Assembly (NCBI GenBank): GCA_964036045.1
Contig: OZ038391.1
Location: 42,605,621-42,669,620 of the forward strand
Source of the DNA: Eutreptiella sp. 'Long Island Sound 2002'
Taxonomy: Eukaryota > Euglenozoa > Euglenophyceae > Eutreptiales > Eutreptiaceae
Length of the DNA: 64,000 nt
Direction: 5' to 3'
The notes beneath the pieces are model-generated. The model saw only the letters and a list, made by a program, of their open reading frames with translations, did no database searches and was not told the DNA's origin. Within the stretch, counting starts at the first letter, position 1. Every line of letters starts with the position of its first letter. The position numbers and the translations under genes are program-made. Shown piece by piece: positions 44,401 through 58,246 of the stretch.

Positions 44401-47054
44401 CAGCCATCGCGGCGCTGCTGCACGTGCGGACCAACCCTCCCCAGGCAGCCGCCCACACAGGCAAGGCCTCAACCCACACGGACGGCCCTTGTTGATGATG
44501 AAGCCTCCGCACAACTGAATATCTTCCGCCGCACCAATGCCAATGCCACCACTTCTGCCAGATTCCATCAATGTTTAACGGGCACATGCCCAGGGCCTTC
44601 ACTGTCCTCAAACTCCGTGTGTTTCTGCGTGGGCACACACCAATGGCCCCATTTCTGCCCCATTCAGTACATCTTACCCACCAAATGCCCTCACTCCCGC
44701 CACATTTGATACATTCTACATGCACAGGCCCGAAGCCCTCACTTCTACCGATGCAGCGAATGCCGCACGGGCACGCATCCCCTGCTTTCCCATGCCTTCT
44801 GCTCTCCCAAGTGCAATGCAGTCTGCATGGGATGACCCAATGCCTCCAGTTCTACGGCATGCAATAAACTCTGCTATGGCACACGAACAATGCCTCCACT
44901 TCAGAATTCACCGCCCCTCCCGCCTTCGTGGACACTGCACATACCTCAACCCACAATTTGTAGAAGCACTGTGCTATGTGTTTCACATATTGGCAAACGG
45001 CGTCGCTGGTCGTTTGAAGCTGCATGCGGACCAACAGCGTGTTCCCAGTAAACCGCATCAGCCGCTGTACCAATGCCCGCAGAGGTTGTGTGGGAAACAG
45101 ATTGCACACGGCCGCCCTGGCGTATTTGATGTTGGACACTGAGATTTTCCTGAATGATGCGTTGAAGGCTGCTGCCTGCTGCGGAGCTGGGGCTGGATTT
45201 GTATTGGGGGAATGCAGAAGATGGGGGCTGCACTGGGTACTTAAGGGAGCCATAATTATAAAGCCAGCAATGCTGGGGAACCAATTTGGGGAACATGTTC
45301 CACAAACGCTGGTAAGCTACCTACCCTATAGTACAACCAGGATCCAGTAGAATGTCTTTTGTATAAAAATGTTGGTCAAGGTCAGTTCTGCGGGGGGGGG
45401 GGGGGTAGTAATGGGGTAGTAGAACGCACCCCATCCCATACCTACCTTAACCCCCCTCCAGAGGAACAAAATGGTGGAACACCAGGAGACAGTCAAGAGC
45501 ATGGGAGTGCGGTTGGCAGGGCGGCCTCACCAGGGAATACCACATATCCATCCCAGACGGATACGCCAGCAACAGCCGCACGCCCGAGCATGGCTCACTC
45601 TCAGACCTGCTGCTGGTGGTTCCACGAGGGCACAACCCCAGTGATCAGTTCCTGCGAACTCTCAACAGCCTCAACTCTTCCAGAATACACAGTTTGCATG
45701 CACACACAGGATAACACACTAAACATACATCATACGGAAATCTCTCGGGAACATTCAGAATGTGCCAACTCGGTGGGTTTTGGCATTTTTCCTGGGGTTT
45801 TTGAACTTTTGGTCTGATGCACCAAAATTTCGTTCCGTTGAGAGGCATATGTGTATACTTTTTGAATCTGTGAGAAAAGGCGTTTCAGAAATGTATGGGG
45901 GGGGGGGGGGTAGGTGTTCACATTTTTGAGGACACAGCTGGAAATTCGACGATGCACGGGACGGAGCAATGCACAGAGGACCACTGATTATTCCGAATCC
46001 TAATCGTCGCCATTGTTGTCCCTCTCCATAAGGGCTGGGATCCCTTTGGGGCACACACGTTCTTCAAATCAACGTCAATGCATGTGGCCAGAAACTCCTG
46101 CTGTGAAGCCTTTGTGGGATGCACTTTACGATCCCAAAATTGACTTGCAAAAGAAGCGGCCTCTGCGGCGGACAGAATCTGGTGTTCCTTGTGGGTGCAT
46201 GCAGGTTGCTGCAAAGCGGCTGTACGAGGACCTTTTGCTTTGCTGGGGGACGTCTGATGAGTAACACGCACCCACTCTACCTCGCTGGAGCGCGCTCTTT
46301 TGTGCACTAATGGTTTTTGTGGCGCATCTGGGGATGCAACAGCACGTGGCGTAAATTTGTATGCGGACATGGCTGCCTGTTGACAAAAACTCAACAGGCA
46401 GAGAGCAACACAGGCACTGTCCAAAAAGGACGAAAATCTCTAACATGCCGTCAATATAGCATGCAGACCCGGGGTTTTCTGAATAGCCCTTTTCACAGGC
46501 TTTCCGAAAAAAACCCAAATACCCCTACCTTCAGAACACTCAGTGGACACAAAGGAGGCAACAATGGCACCAACCCCCAAAACCCACCGAGTCGACACAA
46601 TTGTCGGCGTCTCCGAGAGATATGTACGTAGATATACATCCACTTCAATACATAGCGTACTTGGTATACACAGGCACATAGGTACATCTGAAGTATAAAT
46701 ACACAAGCGTAGGGAAATACATTGTGCACACACACACACACACTTTGTGAGAGAAACCAACGAACTGACGACCAATGTGGGCGGGCACAGCAGGCAGTCA
46801 AAAGGCTCTGGCTTCAAAACACCTCATCAGGCCATCAAAACAGGGAAAGTCATGTGGCTAGGCACCTTTCTGTAGCGAGGATGGTGACACGGGGAGCACG
46901 CAGGATGTTCATCATTCCCCTGGGGTTGAATCATGGTCAGCTTCCCCCCTGGACACCAAACTCGCGGAGAGAGGGAGAGGGAAGATGATTCACCTGTAAC
47001 CACAGCACCGTTTACATGTTGCTTCGAGTTCTTGGAGACAAGCGTGGCCGCCTG

Positions 47055-47102
<48 letters not shown>

Positions 47103-50100
47103 GAGGAGGAGGAGGAGGAGATGCAGTCCCCCATCAGGGCGCCCCCACGCGCCAGCCCCATAGTGCATGCCAGCCCCCACCGACTTAGGACGCAGTCGTC
47201 GGTGGGGTGACCCACTTGGGCCTGAACCAACTCAGCATCGTGGCGGAGGCTCTCCTCTTCGTCTCCTCTGTAAGGGAACCCGACCCACTCACCACCCTGG
47301 TTGTCTGTGTCGTGGGTTCCACCTGGGCCCCATGGATAGATACATAGTGCGCCATGTACAACTACAGGGCATAAATGCACACACAGATAGATGCATGGCA
47401 TACTGTACATACACACGTAGATAGATGCATAGCATTGAACCTTAACGGCGCCTGATGCACAAGATCAGTCAAACATAAACATACTTGTGCTTCTTTGGGG
47501 TTCTCTCGTTGCACAAGTGCATGCCCACAGGTGTGCAGGTGCCCACAAAAATCAGCGGCAGCTGCTGTCCCTGGTTCCTTCTTTTCTCGTCCTCGGAAAG
47601 TTTCGCATTTTTGAGCACATTTCCAGCAACAGCTCGAAGCTTGGCCTCGTCCATAATTGGAAGCAGCACGTGACCCTACAGCCATGCAGAATGAGATACG
47701 ACCCGTGGCATCATAGACGCCATGGTGGCAAGGAAAGCAACATGCGACATGTACGTCACGCTTGGGAGAAAACCCTATGGAACCCGTCCCCGAACGATTT
47801 GGAAAGGCGGGAACCCCACAACGAGGATTCAAGCGTCTACATCAAACGCACTTCTAGGTTGGGCCATCCGAGGCTCTCACGCAACGCCTGCTGCAGCGCC
47901 GGCAGGCGCCAGTGATCCTCCTGTCCCTTGCGGTGCGCAGCCCATCACTTTCATGTGCTGTTGGACCGGGGGGGGCGGAGGTACACTTTAAAGGGGGGGG
48001 GGCGGGGCTGATGGGCTCGGGGAAAATTGAAAAGCCCGGGGGGGGGGGGGGGGGCTTGGAGGCCCTTTTTCAGACCCTCCTTGGACGGGGGGCTCTAAGG
48101 GCAGGCGGCCAATGGAGCCCCTTTTTGTGTACCCCCCCTTTCCCGTGCTAACGGGGTGATGGATGCGCTTTGCAGGTTTGTTTTTGTTGTCCTGGGTGTG
48201 TCTCGATGCATGTTGTTATTTCCTGAAGATCTGTAGGTGGATGCACTTTTGCCGACGGTTTTGGATGGTTGTTGTTCTTCCCTGGATGTGTCTGGGTGGA
48301 TGTGGTTCATTCCTGAACCTTCTGGGGCACACATAGTGAGGAATTGACCTTGCGGCCCTTGGATCCCCTTTTCCAAACCACCCCCTTGAATTTTTTGGGG
48401 CTCCGAGCCCCGCCCCCCCCCCCCCCCCGGGCCGGGGCCTTTCAATTTTCCACCAGCCATAGTGGGTGGGCACGAAGTCAAAATTGTGGGCAATCCCCAG
48501 GAACCAACATGTGCCATACGAGGTCCCACAAAAGCGTTTTTTTAAACCCCGTGCCAGCCCTCGGGTCAAAGGCGGCTACAATGGAACAAGGTGCGGAACA
48601 AGGAACCGCGTACAATGCGACGAGCGACTGGTCTCCTCACAACCCGACGGCCCCGCGCCCAGCACACCTGCCACTTCCAGAACTTGTGCGTGAAGTCCAG
48701 CTTCCAGGTCCTCGGGAAGAATTCTGCCAACGGTGCCCCCTGATCGCCCGACATGATGGCCCGCAGGGGGGCAGGCAAGGCGTGCTTGGACTGCGGAGGC
48801 AGGACTGCCAGCAGCTGGTAAAATGGAGGGAAGGGCTCCCCTTTCTTGAAGGTCGGCTTCCATGAGGACTTCTTCAGGAAATCGTACAGATCACTGGCCA
48901 ATGGGGCATGGCTGTAGGGGTAGTACCAGCCCCAAGAGCAGCAGCCCTGATGGTAGTACTTCATGATCCAGCACAGCCCCTCCGCATATGCCTTGGCCAC
49001 TTGACCCCGTAGCCGGCCCAGCTCGGGCCCTGAAAGAGAGGAGGGGTGGCGAGGGCACACGTGCAATGGACAGTGCCTTGCGTTTGACAGGGGCAGGCCT
49101 CGTCCTGCAGCCGCGGGTGTCCGGCCTGGCTTCGCGTTTCGCGGTCCGCGTGTGTGCGGCAGGAGCGTCTTGGGTGGCTGTGGGTGCGGGTTGTGGCAAG
49201 GGGGGGGACCCAAAAGTCTGACAAACGGGCCCGAGTTCTTCGGTTGGCAACACCAAAAATGGCCCAAATCAATATTTCCTTGTGTAGATTTCATTTTTTC
49301 CCACGATGAAATCTGGGTCCAGGGGGGGCGGTCCAGGGGGGGGGGGGGGGCACCCTCCCTCCTCCGATGGTTTGTAATACATCCCTGAGTTGTGGGGTGG
49401 TTGTGTGGTGCGTCATGGAGGTGTTAGGCGGGGGCTCCGTGGGCCGGTGGGCGCGCGCATTTCCCTCCGGTCACAGTGCGCGCTCGTACCGCTGACGGGT
49501 CCAGCACAATCGCCCGGTGCTCGATAGGCGGTCCGAAGCACTGATTGGGTGTCGCTGGTGCTGTTTCTGAATCCACTCCGGGTCTTGGAAACCAAAGCAG
49601 CAGAGATCCGTACGGCATTGGCCTCCATGTCGCACGCCACACGCACACATCTTCTCACGGGTGCGTCCTGGCGGAGTTGCCCCCCGTTGCTTCCTCATTG
49701 GGTGCATAGGCATGCCCCTCCCCCTGCCGTACCCGTGTGGTCTTCTTTGGGGCTTTCAGCTTTGGAATGTTTCTGCCAAACGCACACAGAGACACACAGA
49801 CACAGACACCCCACACACAAATCGTGTCACATACCCAAACCTCCCGCCACACACACGCCCATGTCACGTGCCCGGGAACTTCGCACCCACAATGAACGGT
49901 CCGTGGGGAACCAAACGCTGATTCTTGTGTACGCGGACACACCCAAAGCGGGAAAAACAAAGCAACAACGCGTGTGGCTGCGCCTCGTCAGGCCGCAAAC
50001 AACAAAAATTGTGCGACTCGGCGCCTTTCGCAAGAAAATAGACACTCATATAGACACACGCACGCACGCACGTACGCACGCACGTACGGACGCATACACC

Positions 50101-53100
50101 ATCGGATGCACACCTCTACGCCACGCCCCCCGTAGTCCCCCCCCCCCTGCTCTCTCCGGAGAGGGCCTTCAGGGCCCTGCGGACTGACGGGGAGACCCAG
50201 GCAGAAGCACATCTCACGCACAAGCCTACCGCCCCCAACACGCACGCACGCACGACGCGCGCGCGCACACCCACACACCTTCGTCTGCTGTGTCAAAAAG
50301 TGAGGCTGTGCGAGCCCTTGCTTTGGCAGGTACGTCCCTTTCCTGGCCCCCTGGTTCACCCCCGGAGAAACCAGACCATCCCGAGTGCAGCGTACGCACC
50401 ACACACTGAGTGGATTATATCTCTGTAGAGGCGCGGGGGGGGATGGTGGGTTACCGGTTGGCAACCGGTATCCAGGGCCATGTCTTTTCTGTGACCTGCT
50501 TTTGTTGAAGGAGGTCATTTGTGGCAGGGGGTCGGGCGGGGGGTGCAGGGTGGTAGGGGAGTAAGACACAAGGGCGATGGGAGGGGACGTGCTACGTCTC
50601 TCAAGCGAAAAGCATCAATGCACGACGGGTCAACCGTGACTACCTGGTCAAACGGTGATGCCCCCACTCACACATGCCCAAACGCAGAGGGAAGGGCAAG
50701 GCGCTGTCGCTAACGAACGGGGCCGAATGCTTCGGCTGGCAATATCCATCGCGGGCAGAACCTACTGGGCCCCATCACTACTCACAGGCACCCATGCTGA
50801 CAGTAGAAGAGAGCAGGGGGGGGGGGGCCTGGGACCCAAAAGTTTGCGTACCAAAAATGGCCCGATCAGATTTTCCCTTTTGTACATTTCGTTTTTCCCA
50901 CTGTGACCATTGGTCTGGGGGGGGGGGAGGGGGGGGGGGGGGGGTTCCCGTATGGTTGTCGGCCGTTCTAATGTAAAGCTGCTGGTGCCCCTGTGAGCAA
51001 GCACGGTGGGGGGGGGGGGGGCAGGCCCTGCTTCACACGCCTGTGGAAATGGCGGTGCCGCACACTGCTCCACACACTGGCCTTCATTTGTGGGTTTGTC
51101 ATGACACGTGTGTTGGGGTGGGGGGGGGCTGCCCACCGACTTGTCCTAATCCCGTGCCGGGGGCACACCTGCATTTACACCGCGCCTTGCACCAAATTTG
51201 CTTTCATAATATCGCTCCTGCCACCCGCTTTTGCCGTATCGAATCTCCCCCCCATCGTCAACCACATCATCCGTGTACGCGTGGCTGATCAGCTCCTGCA
51301 GGGCAAGACAAGCGTGAGGCAGGTTCTCCGAAGGGCGCGAGATTGAAAAGGGAGGGGTCCCTAAAAGCTGGTTGATTACCGTGGTTCTGGTTCTGGTGGG
51401 CCTGGGACTTTATGGGTTCCCCATTCACCCCCTGCCCGAGACAAAATCTTTACCGAGGGGGCCATCACCTCCTTTTGGGGCCACGTTGCCACGCAAACAC
51501 CTGCGTCACCTGCGTCACGTTATGGCCCCACCCCCCACAAACCTTTTCTGGGAAATTGTGTGAGGTCAGCGGTGGGATTGCTGTGTGGGGCTGGTGGACA
51601 GTATGCGCGGGAGGACTGGGGTGGGCGGGCGAGGGGATGTGGGGCGAGGAAAGCTGGTCTCATCGATACAACGGGGCAATCTACGGGCAATGGGGCGAAA
51701 GCGGTGACAGGGGCTGGGGTGGGCTGAACTGTTGGCCTCGCTACTGCGGGGGCCGGTGTAGACGGCTGATGAGGGCCGGGTGCAGGCAGACGCTGGTGCG
51801 GGTAGACGCCCGTGCAGAAGTGAGGACTGCGCGCGGGCACTGCCGCACACGGATGCTGCTGGAGGCTGGTGCTGAGCCTACGCCAGCGGGTGCTACTGCA
51901 GGGCCGAGGCCCGTGCGTGGAGACCCAGGACATCCGCACGCGGAGACTGCGGCAGGGGGACGCCGGGGCTATGGGGGTTTTGGCATGACGCCTGGTTGTG
52001 TTGCTGTCTGCAGCCGACGGTGCCTCTTGGTCTCTCGCCACTTACCCTTTCCTTGAACCCTTTTCCCTCCGGAGGTGGCGGTACCCATAGGCCTCTCACC
52101 GCCTTGTGCCCTCCCTCTAAAGTGGCGGGGGGTGGGGGGTTTCCGTACAAATCTTTCACTCCAGCGCACGTCTGGAGAGGGATCTCTGCTCGAAACCCTG
52201 AAAGTACCCGCAAACGCGCTGAGAACGCGCTGTGTGCGCCAAGACAGAGGCAATCTTGAGGGGCAGACGTGAGCACACGAGACATGCCTGTGCCCTTCCG
52301 GAAAGAATGGCCTCTTCGCAGGGCGTGGGCGTGGCAAGGGCGCTGCCTTTGGACCTGTGGAGACAATCAGGCACACGCGTGCCGATGCCGCTACGTATGT
52401 CTGGTCAGTTGAGGGACCCGGTGAACCAGTCCCCATTGGACCCTGCGGATCATCCTGATCCTGAGGAGGAGGAGGAGGAGGAGGAGGAGGAGGCGGAGGA
52501 GGAGAACGGCATGGCAAATCGTGGAGTGACCAGGCGCACAAGCCCGCCACTTGGTGGCGTGCAGGTACAGTGCCTTAATGGGGCCCCGTTTCATGAATGC
52601 ATGGCAAATACCCTGTCAAAAGATGCACGGTCCTGTCCAAAGCTGCGTGGACATAAACTCGGTCTGTTCCACAGCGATGGTGGCCAAATGCCTCATTCAT
52701 GCGCACATACCCTCTTAGAGGAAGGAGGACGAGGACAACGACGACCACGACCACCACTACGACCACCTGCGGCGGCGGTGGCGGAGGCGGCAATCACGAC
52801 GACAACGGCAACAAGGAGCACTGCTGCTTCAGTGAGGCACTGGGAATCCTGTGGAAGGATACTCTCTTCATGCGAACTCCTACAATCTGAGCCAAATTTC
52901 TTCCCGCGCAGTCCCTTACCAACACAACAAAGGCCCGACAAAAGTGGGTTGCGGCTGCGTTGAGACGGGCCGCAGGGGCAAAGGGGGGGGATTTGGACCC
53001 CGGGAGGCTTTTACCCCCGCGGGATGGTAGGGGCTCATCCTTAAGCGTGCCTGGGGCTAACACCGCTGACGATCACTGTCACGCACACCACAAATACTCT

Positions 53101-56100
53101 CAGGAACAGGACCACACTGGCGGTCATGGGCTGATCGTTTTGCAGCCGTGGGCCAGCCGTCGCGAGCGCATTCTTCCCATTTTACCTTCAGCGACTACCA
53201 AACCCGTTGCTGGTCCACTTGCGCCCGTGCGACTCGAGCACGTCCACGTGCTCCATACCTGCCGGCCAGAGCTCTGAAGAGACCCTGACCCGTTCCTGTT
53301 CCTGGATTGCGAGGGAGGGTGGGCGATGGAAGAAATACATCGGGGCAATGGGTAGACACACGCTTCAAAAGGTATCATGGGCTGCAGCAGTTGAGAAGTC
53401 TTTTCTTGGCGGCGCTGTTTCATCCTGAAGAAACGGACGCGGCACGCGCTTAATAAGAGCCAGACAAAGGGCTGCACACGAGAAATACATGAGGCAAAGC
53501 GCTCGTCGCGCCACGACGAAGCCTCCCCCACTCTCAACATTCCTCGACATCCTTCAACCTGAGAGCGCTGAAAAATGGTACCGATGGTGCACAAACGGTG
53601 GCATTGCTGCTCTCAGAAAGCCCAGTGCCCAGTGTGCCCATTGTGCTGGATCCAAAGGGATGACGAATCGGCCAAATTGAGTCATCGTCCCCTGTTTGGT
53701 GGCTGCCCTGGTCTGGAGACTCTGGTGGGGGCCTTGATCTACACAACTCCTCGAGGCAACAAGCGCAGGACTGGGACAGGACAGCACCGAGACTGGTGGG
53801 CACGTCACAGAGCCCCACAGGCCCCCTGCGTAAGGGAGGAAAGCACGGGGGCAACCAACCCACTCAGCCATCGACCATGGCTCGAGGGTTGGCACTGGCG
53901 ACAATAACACTGGTACCCCCTCCTCCTCGTCGCCGTCCTCCTCCTTCCCCCTCCCCCCCTAATGAGCTCACCCCCACCCTCATTGTACCCTCAAACCACC
54001 TCCCTCGTCAAATTCCCACCTTCTAAAGACCCCACCTCCCCTTCATTTCATCACAAACCCCCCGTCCCTCTCTCTGTGTGGAACATCACCTCCAAAAGGC
54101 AGCCAGCCTCGATGGAAGGCACTTGGTCGAAGCGTGCGCTTTTGCGCAGATACGGAGAGACATGGGAGCTCTGCAGGCCGAAGCCACGTGCGGACTTTGT
54201 TTATGACGAAGGCGCTGGAAACGTTTTGCCCCCCCCCCCCCTATCCCTTCCAAAAGTTTCACCTAAACCTTCCCTTAGCCCACCTTAATCAGGCTTTAGA
54301 CCCCCTCCCTCCGTCCCATCTGAGGCCGCTTGGGAGTTTGAAAATGGCCCAAAAACTCAGAAAACTCTGGAAACCATCCGCGCCCCACGTCAGACGGTTG
54401 GCTTGACCTTCGTCATCGCATCGTCCAGACAACAAACACCCTATAGCAGCCCTCAACATGCCTCAACAAGCCTTACGAAGCCTTTTTCGCTTTCGCTCTC
54501 CGTGTTTTTTCTCTTCTCATGACGCAACGAAGGCTTTAGGGCAACGGGCATTTGTCATGAACCAACTGCTCCATGCAGGGCATGGAACCGGTTCGTGGTG
54601 CAATGTACAGTCTATGGGTCGGCGTGGGTCTACAAACCGTGAGGCTCCCAAACACAGATCCTTTGTTTGGCAGACCTGCCCTGGTCCATTTCCTTCAGCT
54701 CAAGTCTGCTCGCCTCCATCTTCCCAATCTACAGACAACGGACACACTTTCGGAGGATCATACATCCACGAGCTCGGGCTGTGTACTGCATCGTGTCGGG
54801 ACAGGTGAAGTGCACGAGCGGGTGGCGGTGGCAGCCGCAGCATTGGTTTCCAAGAATTATTGCAGGACGTAAATGCACGGAAACAACAGTAAATAATAGT
54901 GGATTTGCCGCAGCCGTAATGCACGCACATTGCTTGCTGGCTGCCTCCTGGTGCCCAGTGGCTGCCCCGTAGGGTACAGAGTCCTCTATGAACCTCTTAA
55001 CATCCACAGGCGGGCCGCCTCCTCGGGTAATGCGTGCAATCCCCCCCCTCCCGAGAAAGTGTTCATGACTGCCCCACATGTTGGGTCCGTCCCTGTGTTG
55101 GAGGCACTTTGGGGACACCCGCCTAGAAAGCACCCTGGATTGGCGACTGGTGCAGCGACACCGCATTTGGGTGAGGCTGGTGCTGCCACAGAAGAAGGCA
55201 GGTCTGTGCCTTCTTCTGAAAGCGGCAACAGCGTCATAGAACATCTGCCTGCACTTGGAAATTCGATAATGTGTTGGGTGATGAGCACGCCCATGCAGCT
55301 TCCCCCCAAAAGTTTTTTGCCCAATAATATTTCTTTCAGCATGATTAACAGGATGGGTCGATCATTGCATCAGGGATATATATGGGATCCCCCCCCCCGT
55401 GCGCCCCCCGGCCACTGAGCAGAGGGACAACTGTCCCACTCTCACGTACTGAAAATAATTTTCCCCGGCTGTTGGGGTCAGCCGGGCGGGTTCCCCACCT
55501 CCCATATTTTTTTTTGGAACCCACCCAATGGGTGGATAACGAACCCACCCATGTACGAGTGGAGGATTACGCCCTCAAAAGGCGAACACGCACGTACCCG
55601 GAAATACCAACCGGCCTTTATGCCCCCCCCCCCCCCAAACTAATACGTGGGGTGGCCAGGAACACAACCCACAACAAAACCCAAAAACCACTTGAAAAAG
55701 AACCCAATGAACATCAATGCAAATGTCAACCGGGCTGTAGTGGGGGCAGAAGGGGCATCTGCCTTTGGCGTCTGTTTCCAGCAGGGCCAACAACTAACTG
55801 AAACGCAGATTCGTGCATTGCAGGAGCAGAAATAGGGCAGATTGACCCCTTCCGTGCACAACGTGAGGGCATACCTCCTCCACGACCAATGCTAAGCGCT
55901 GGAAGTTCACGTCCCCGTTGTTGGTGATATAATTCCCCGTCGAGGCCAGCACTTCATAGTACCGCTGCCGCGGGGAAAATGAAAGTCAGAAGGGCCAGCC
56001 CCTCACCCACGAAGCATCGCATTCACCACTGCTGTCATGCATTCTCATGCCTCCCAAGCCCGATGGTGTGCTGAGCCAGGCCACCCCGGATGGTGCTTTC

Positions 56101-58199
56101 ATGCATCGTCATCACACCACATCCACGACCAGTTACCTGCTGCTGAGTACCTGTTAGTCGCCTGCTGCTCACTGCCTTGCTACCAGATGCTCAACACGTA
56201 CCTTCTGCTTAGTCCCCCCCCGTTCCGGCGAGAAAAACCCAATGTTCCGGCGCAACGTTCCGGCGAGCCGTTTTTTCAGCAAAAGAGGTTCCCGGGGCCC
56301 AGGATCTCAGTCCCAGGGCGCAAACACACCTTCCTTTTGGTTGTTCTGTAGTTGGAGTAATGTGGAAACCCAAAGCATCCCTCAAATTGTCAAAAAAATT
56401 TTTCATCTCTCGGTCCCTACATGGTTCCTGGTCCTTACACGACAGAACCTGCCACTGGCCCAGTGGTAGATGCACTTGCTACAGATCTGTGAGAGTGGGT
56501 TCGAATCTCTCTAACGACCCACCGAAGGTTTTTCCACTTTTTGTCACTTGGCTCTGCCACCCACCGAAGTTTTTTTGCACTTTTTGTCACTTTGCTCTGA
56601 TCTGCATCCAAAGCTGTCCTTTTTTTTTTCATGCAGAAACAAGTCTGAAACCAAGGTGGCAACAGGCCGACAAATGCACACAAGTGTAGAGTTGCATCAA
56701 ACTGCACTTCACATCTCAGACAAGTGTTTGACAGAACGGACACAGAAATCACAGACATTTCCCTCATCAACGTCAACATCATCTTCCCATTTCTGTTGCA
56801 ATAACAGCTGCTCCTTCAGTTGCAGATCATGGAAATCAGTCATGGATGCCCCCTCGGAGCCACAAAAACAACATTTCAACATCTCTGCCAGTGGATGGAC
56901 GAACAAAAGTGTTACTGGCAAAGTGGACGACAACGGTTGACAGTAGCAGCAAGCGTTTTCACTGAAAAACATTGAGCCTCCCAGAATCACAACGTTCCGG
57001 CAAAACGTTCCGGCACGTTCCGGCAATTCCGGTGACCGGAACGGGGGGGGGGTTGAGCCTCTGTTGTCTGCTGGAAGAATTACCAGACGTATGGCACTGC
57101 CTGAGACCCTGATTCCTGATCCAGAAGCTGTGTCCTGCGCCGCCTCTCAACCCTCAGGCCCCATACGTACGAAAGGACTCACCCACACTTGATGCCTCCC
57201 AGTGATAGGACGAGTATCACCCACCAAAATTTGCTGTGTTCCTTGGAAAGCCAACAAGGTTCAGCCGCATTCAGGCACACCTGAGCGTCCAGAACAAATT
57301 CCACTGTTCGGGGCGCCTTTTAAAAAAAAATAAGCTTCCTGCTCTTGAAAGTGTCTCATTTTGAGCCAAGACTCTCAGGAAGCGACCGTGGTACGGTGGT
57401 ACCAGTCGATGCATTCTGAAAAAACAAACGCGCAGCCAACACGACAATCAGTGCAGCAACACGTATTGCCAGCTTTGCAAAGGGTGATACCCAGCCTTTG
57501 CGGGCACATCTGCCTCACAAGGGGCACGCAACGCGAAGTCTCTGGTGCAGAGTGGAGGCCACCTGCAGAATAATGGCGCTGACGTCCCCGTCACGGATGG
57601 ACAGTGACGGCAAATTGGGAATGAAATCGTTGCCGCACAAGAAGCAGAGAAACACGAAGTCATCGATGAGGCGTTCGGGGTCCACACGGAAGGTTGGCCT
57701 GACCCCCGGCGCATTCCGGAGGTTCTTCATCAGCATCTCTCTGCAACTCTGCACGCAACGAAACTTGCATGGGACCGTGCCCCCCCGTCAAATCCGGCAC
57801 GCCACTGATATTGGTTGCACGATTGTACCCTTCCCGAACCTTCCGTCTGCTTTGGGCTTGCTCCTCCGTGGTTGGGGTGACTGACGCATGCTGTCATGCT
57901 GTCCTGGTACGGCTGATCGATGATGGAAAAGGCACACTCCCTGTGGACTAGTCTGACAGCCACCAGCAACACCAGATTGCAGCACACTGCATGCACAACC
58001 TGTCCACCACGCACATGCTCACCTCCAGCGTGGGGACACCCAGACGATGGCGTTCCACATCTGCCGCTGCTGACCCCAGGCCTACGAGTGGTGGCCGCCT
58101 CGCCAGCGATTGGGCGCATGGCTGGAATCCCACACACACGTTGAGAACCGCGAGACAAGAACAAAGCAAGAAAAGCGGTTGAAAGAAAACTCCTCAGGA

Positions 58200-58246
<47 letters not shown>

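Noticed and set aside
47010-47180. His/Thr or Val/Cys repeat peptides
   Set aside because: They are translations of the CA microsatellite.
56209-56475. Minus frame with [16 protein letters not shown] as an XRN exon between exons 5 and 6
   Set aside because: Exons 5 and 6 join in frame and align to XRN without a gap. The candidate has phase 2 at both ends and would break the frame.
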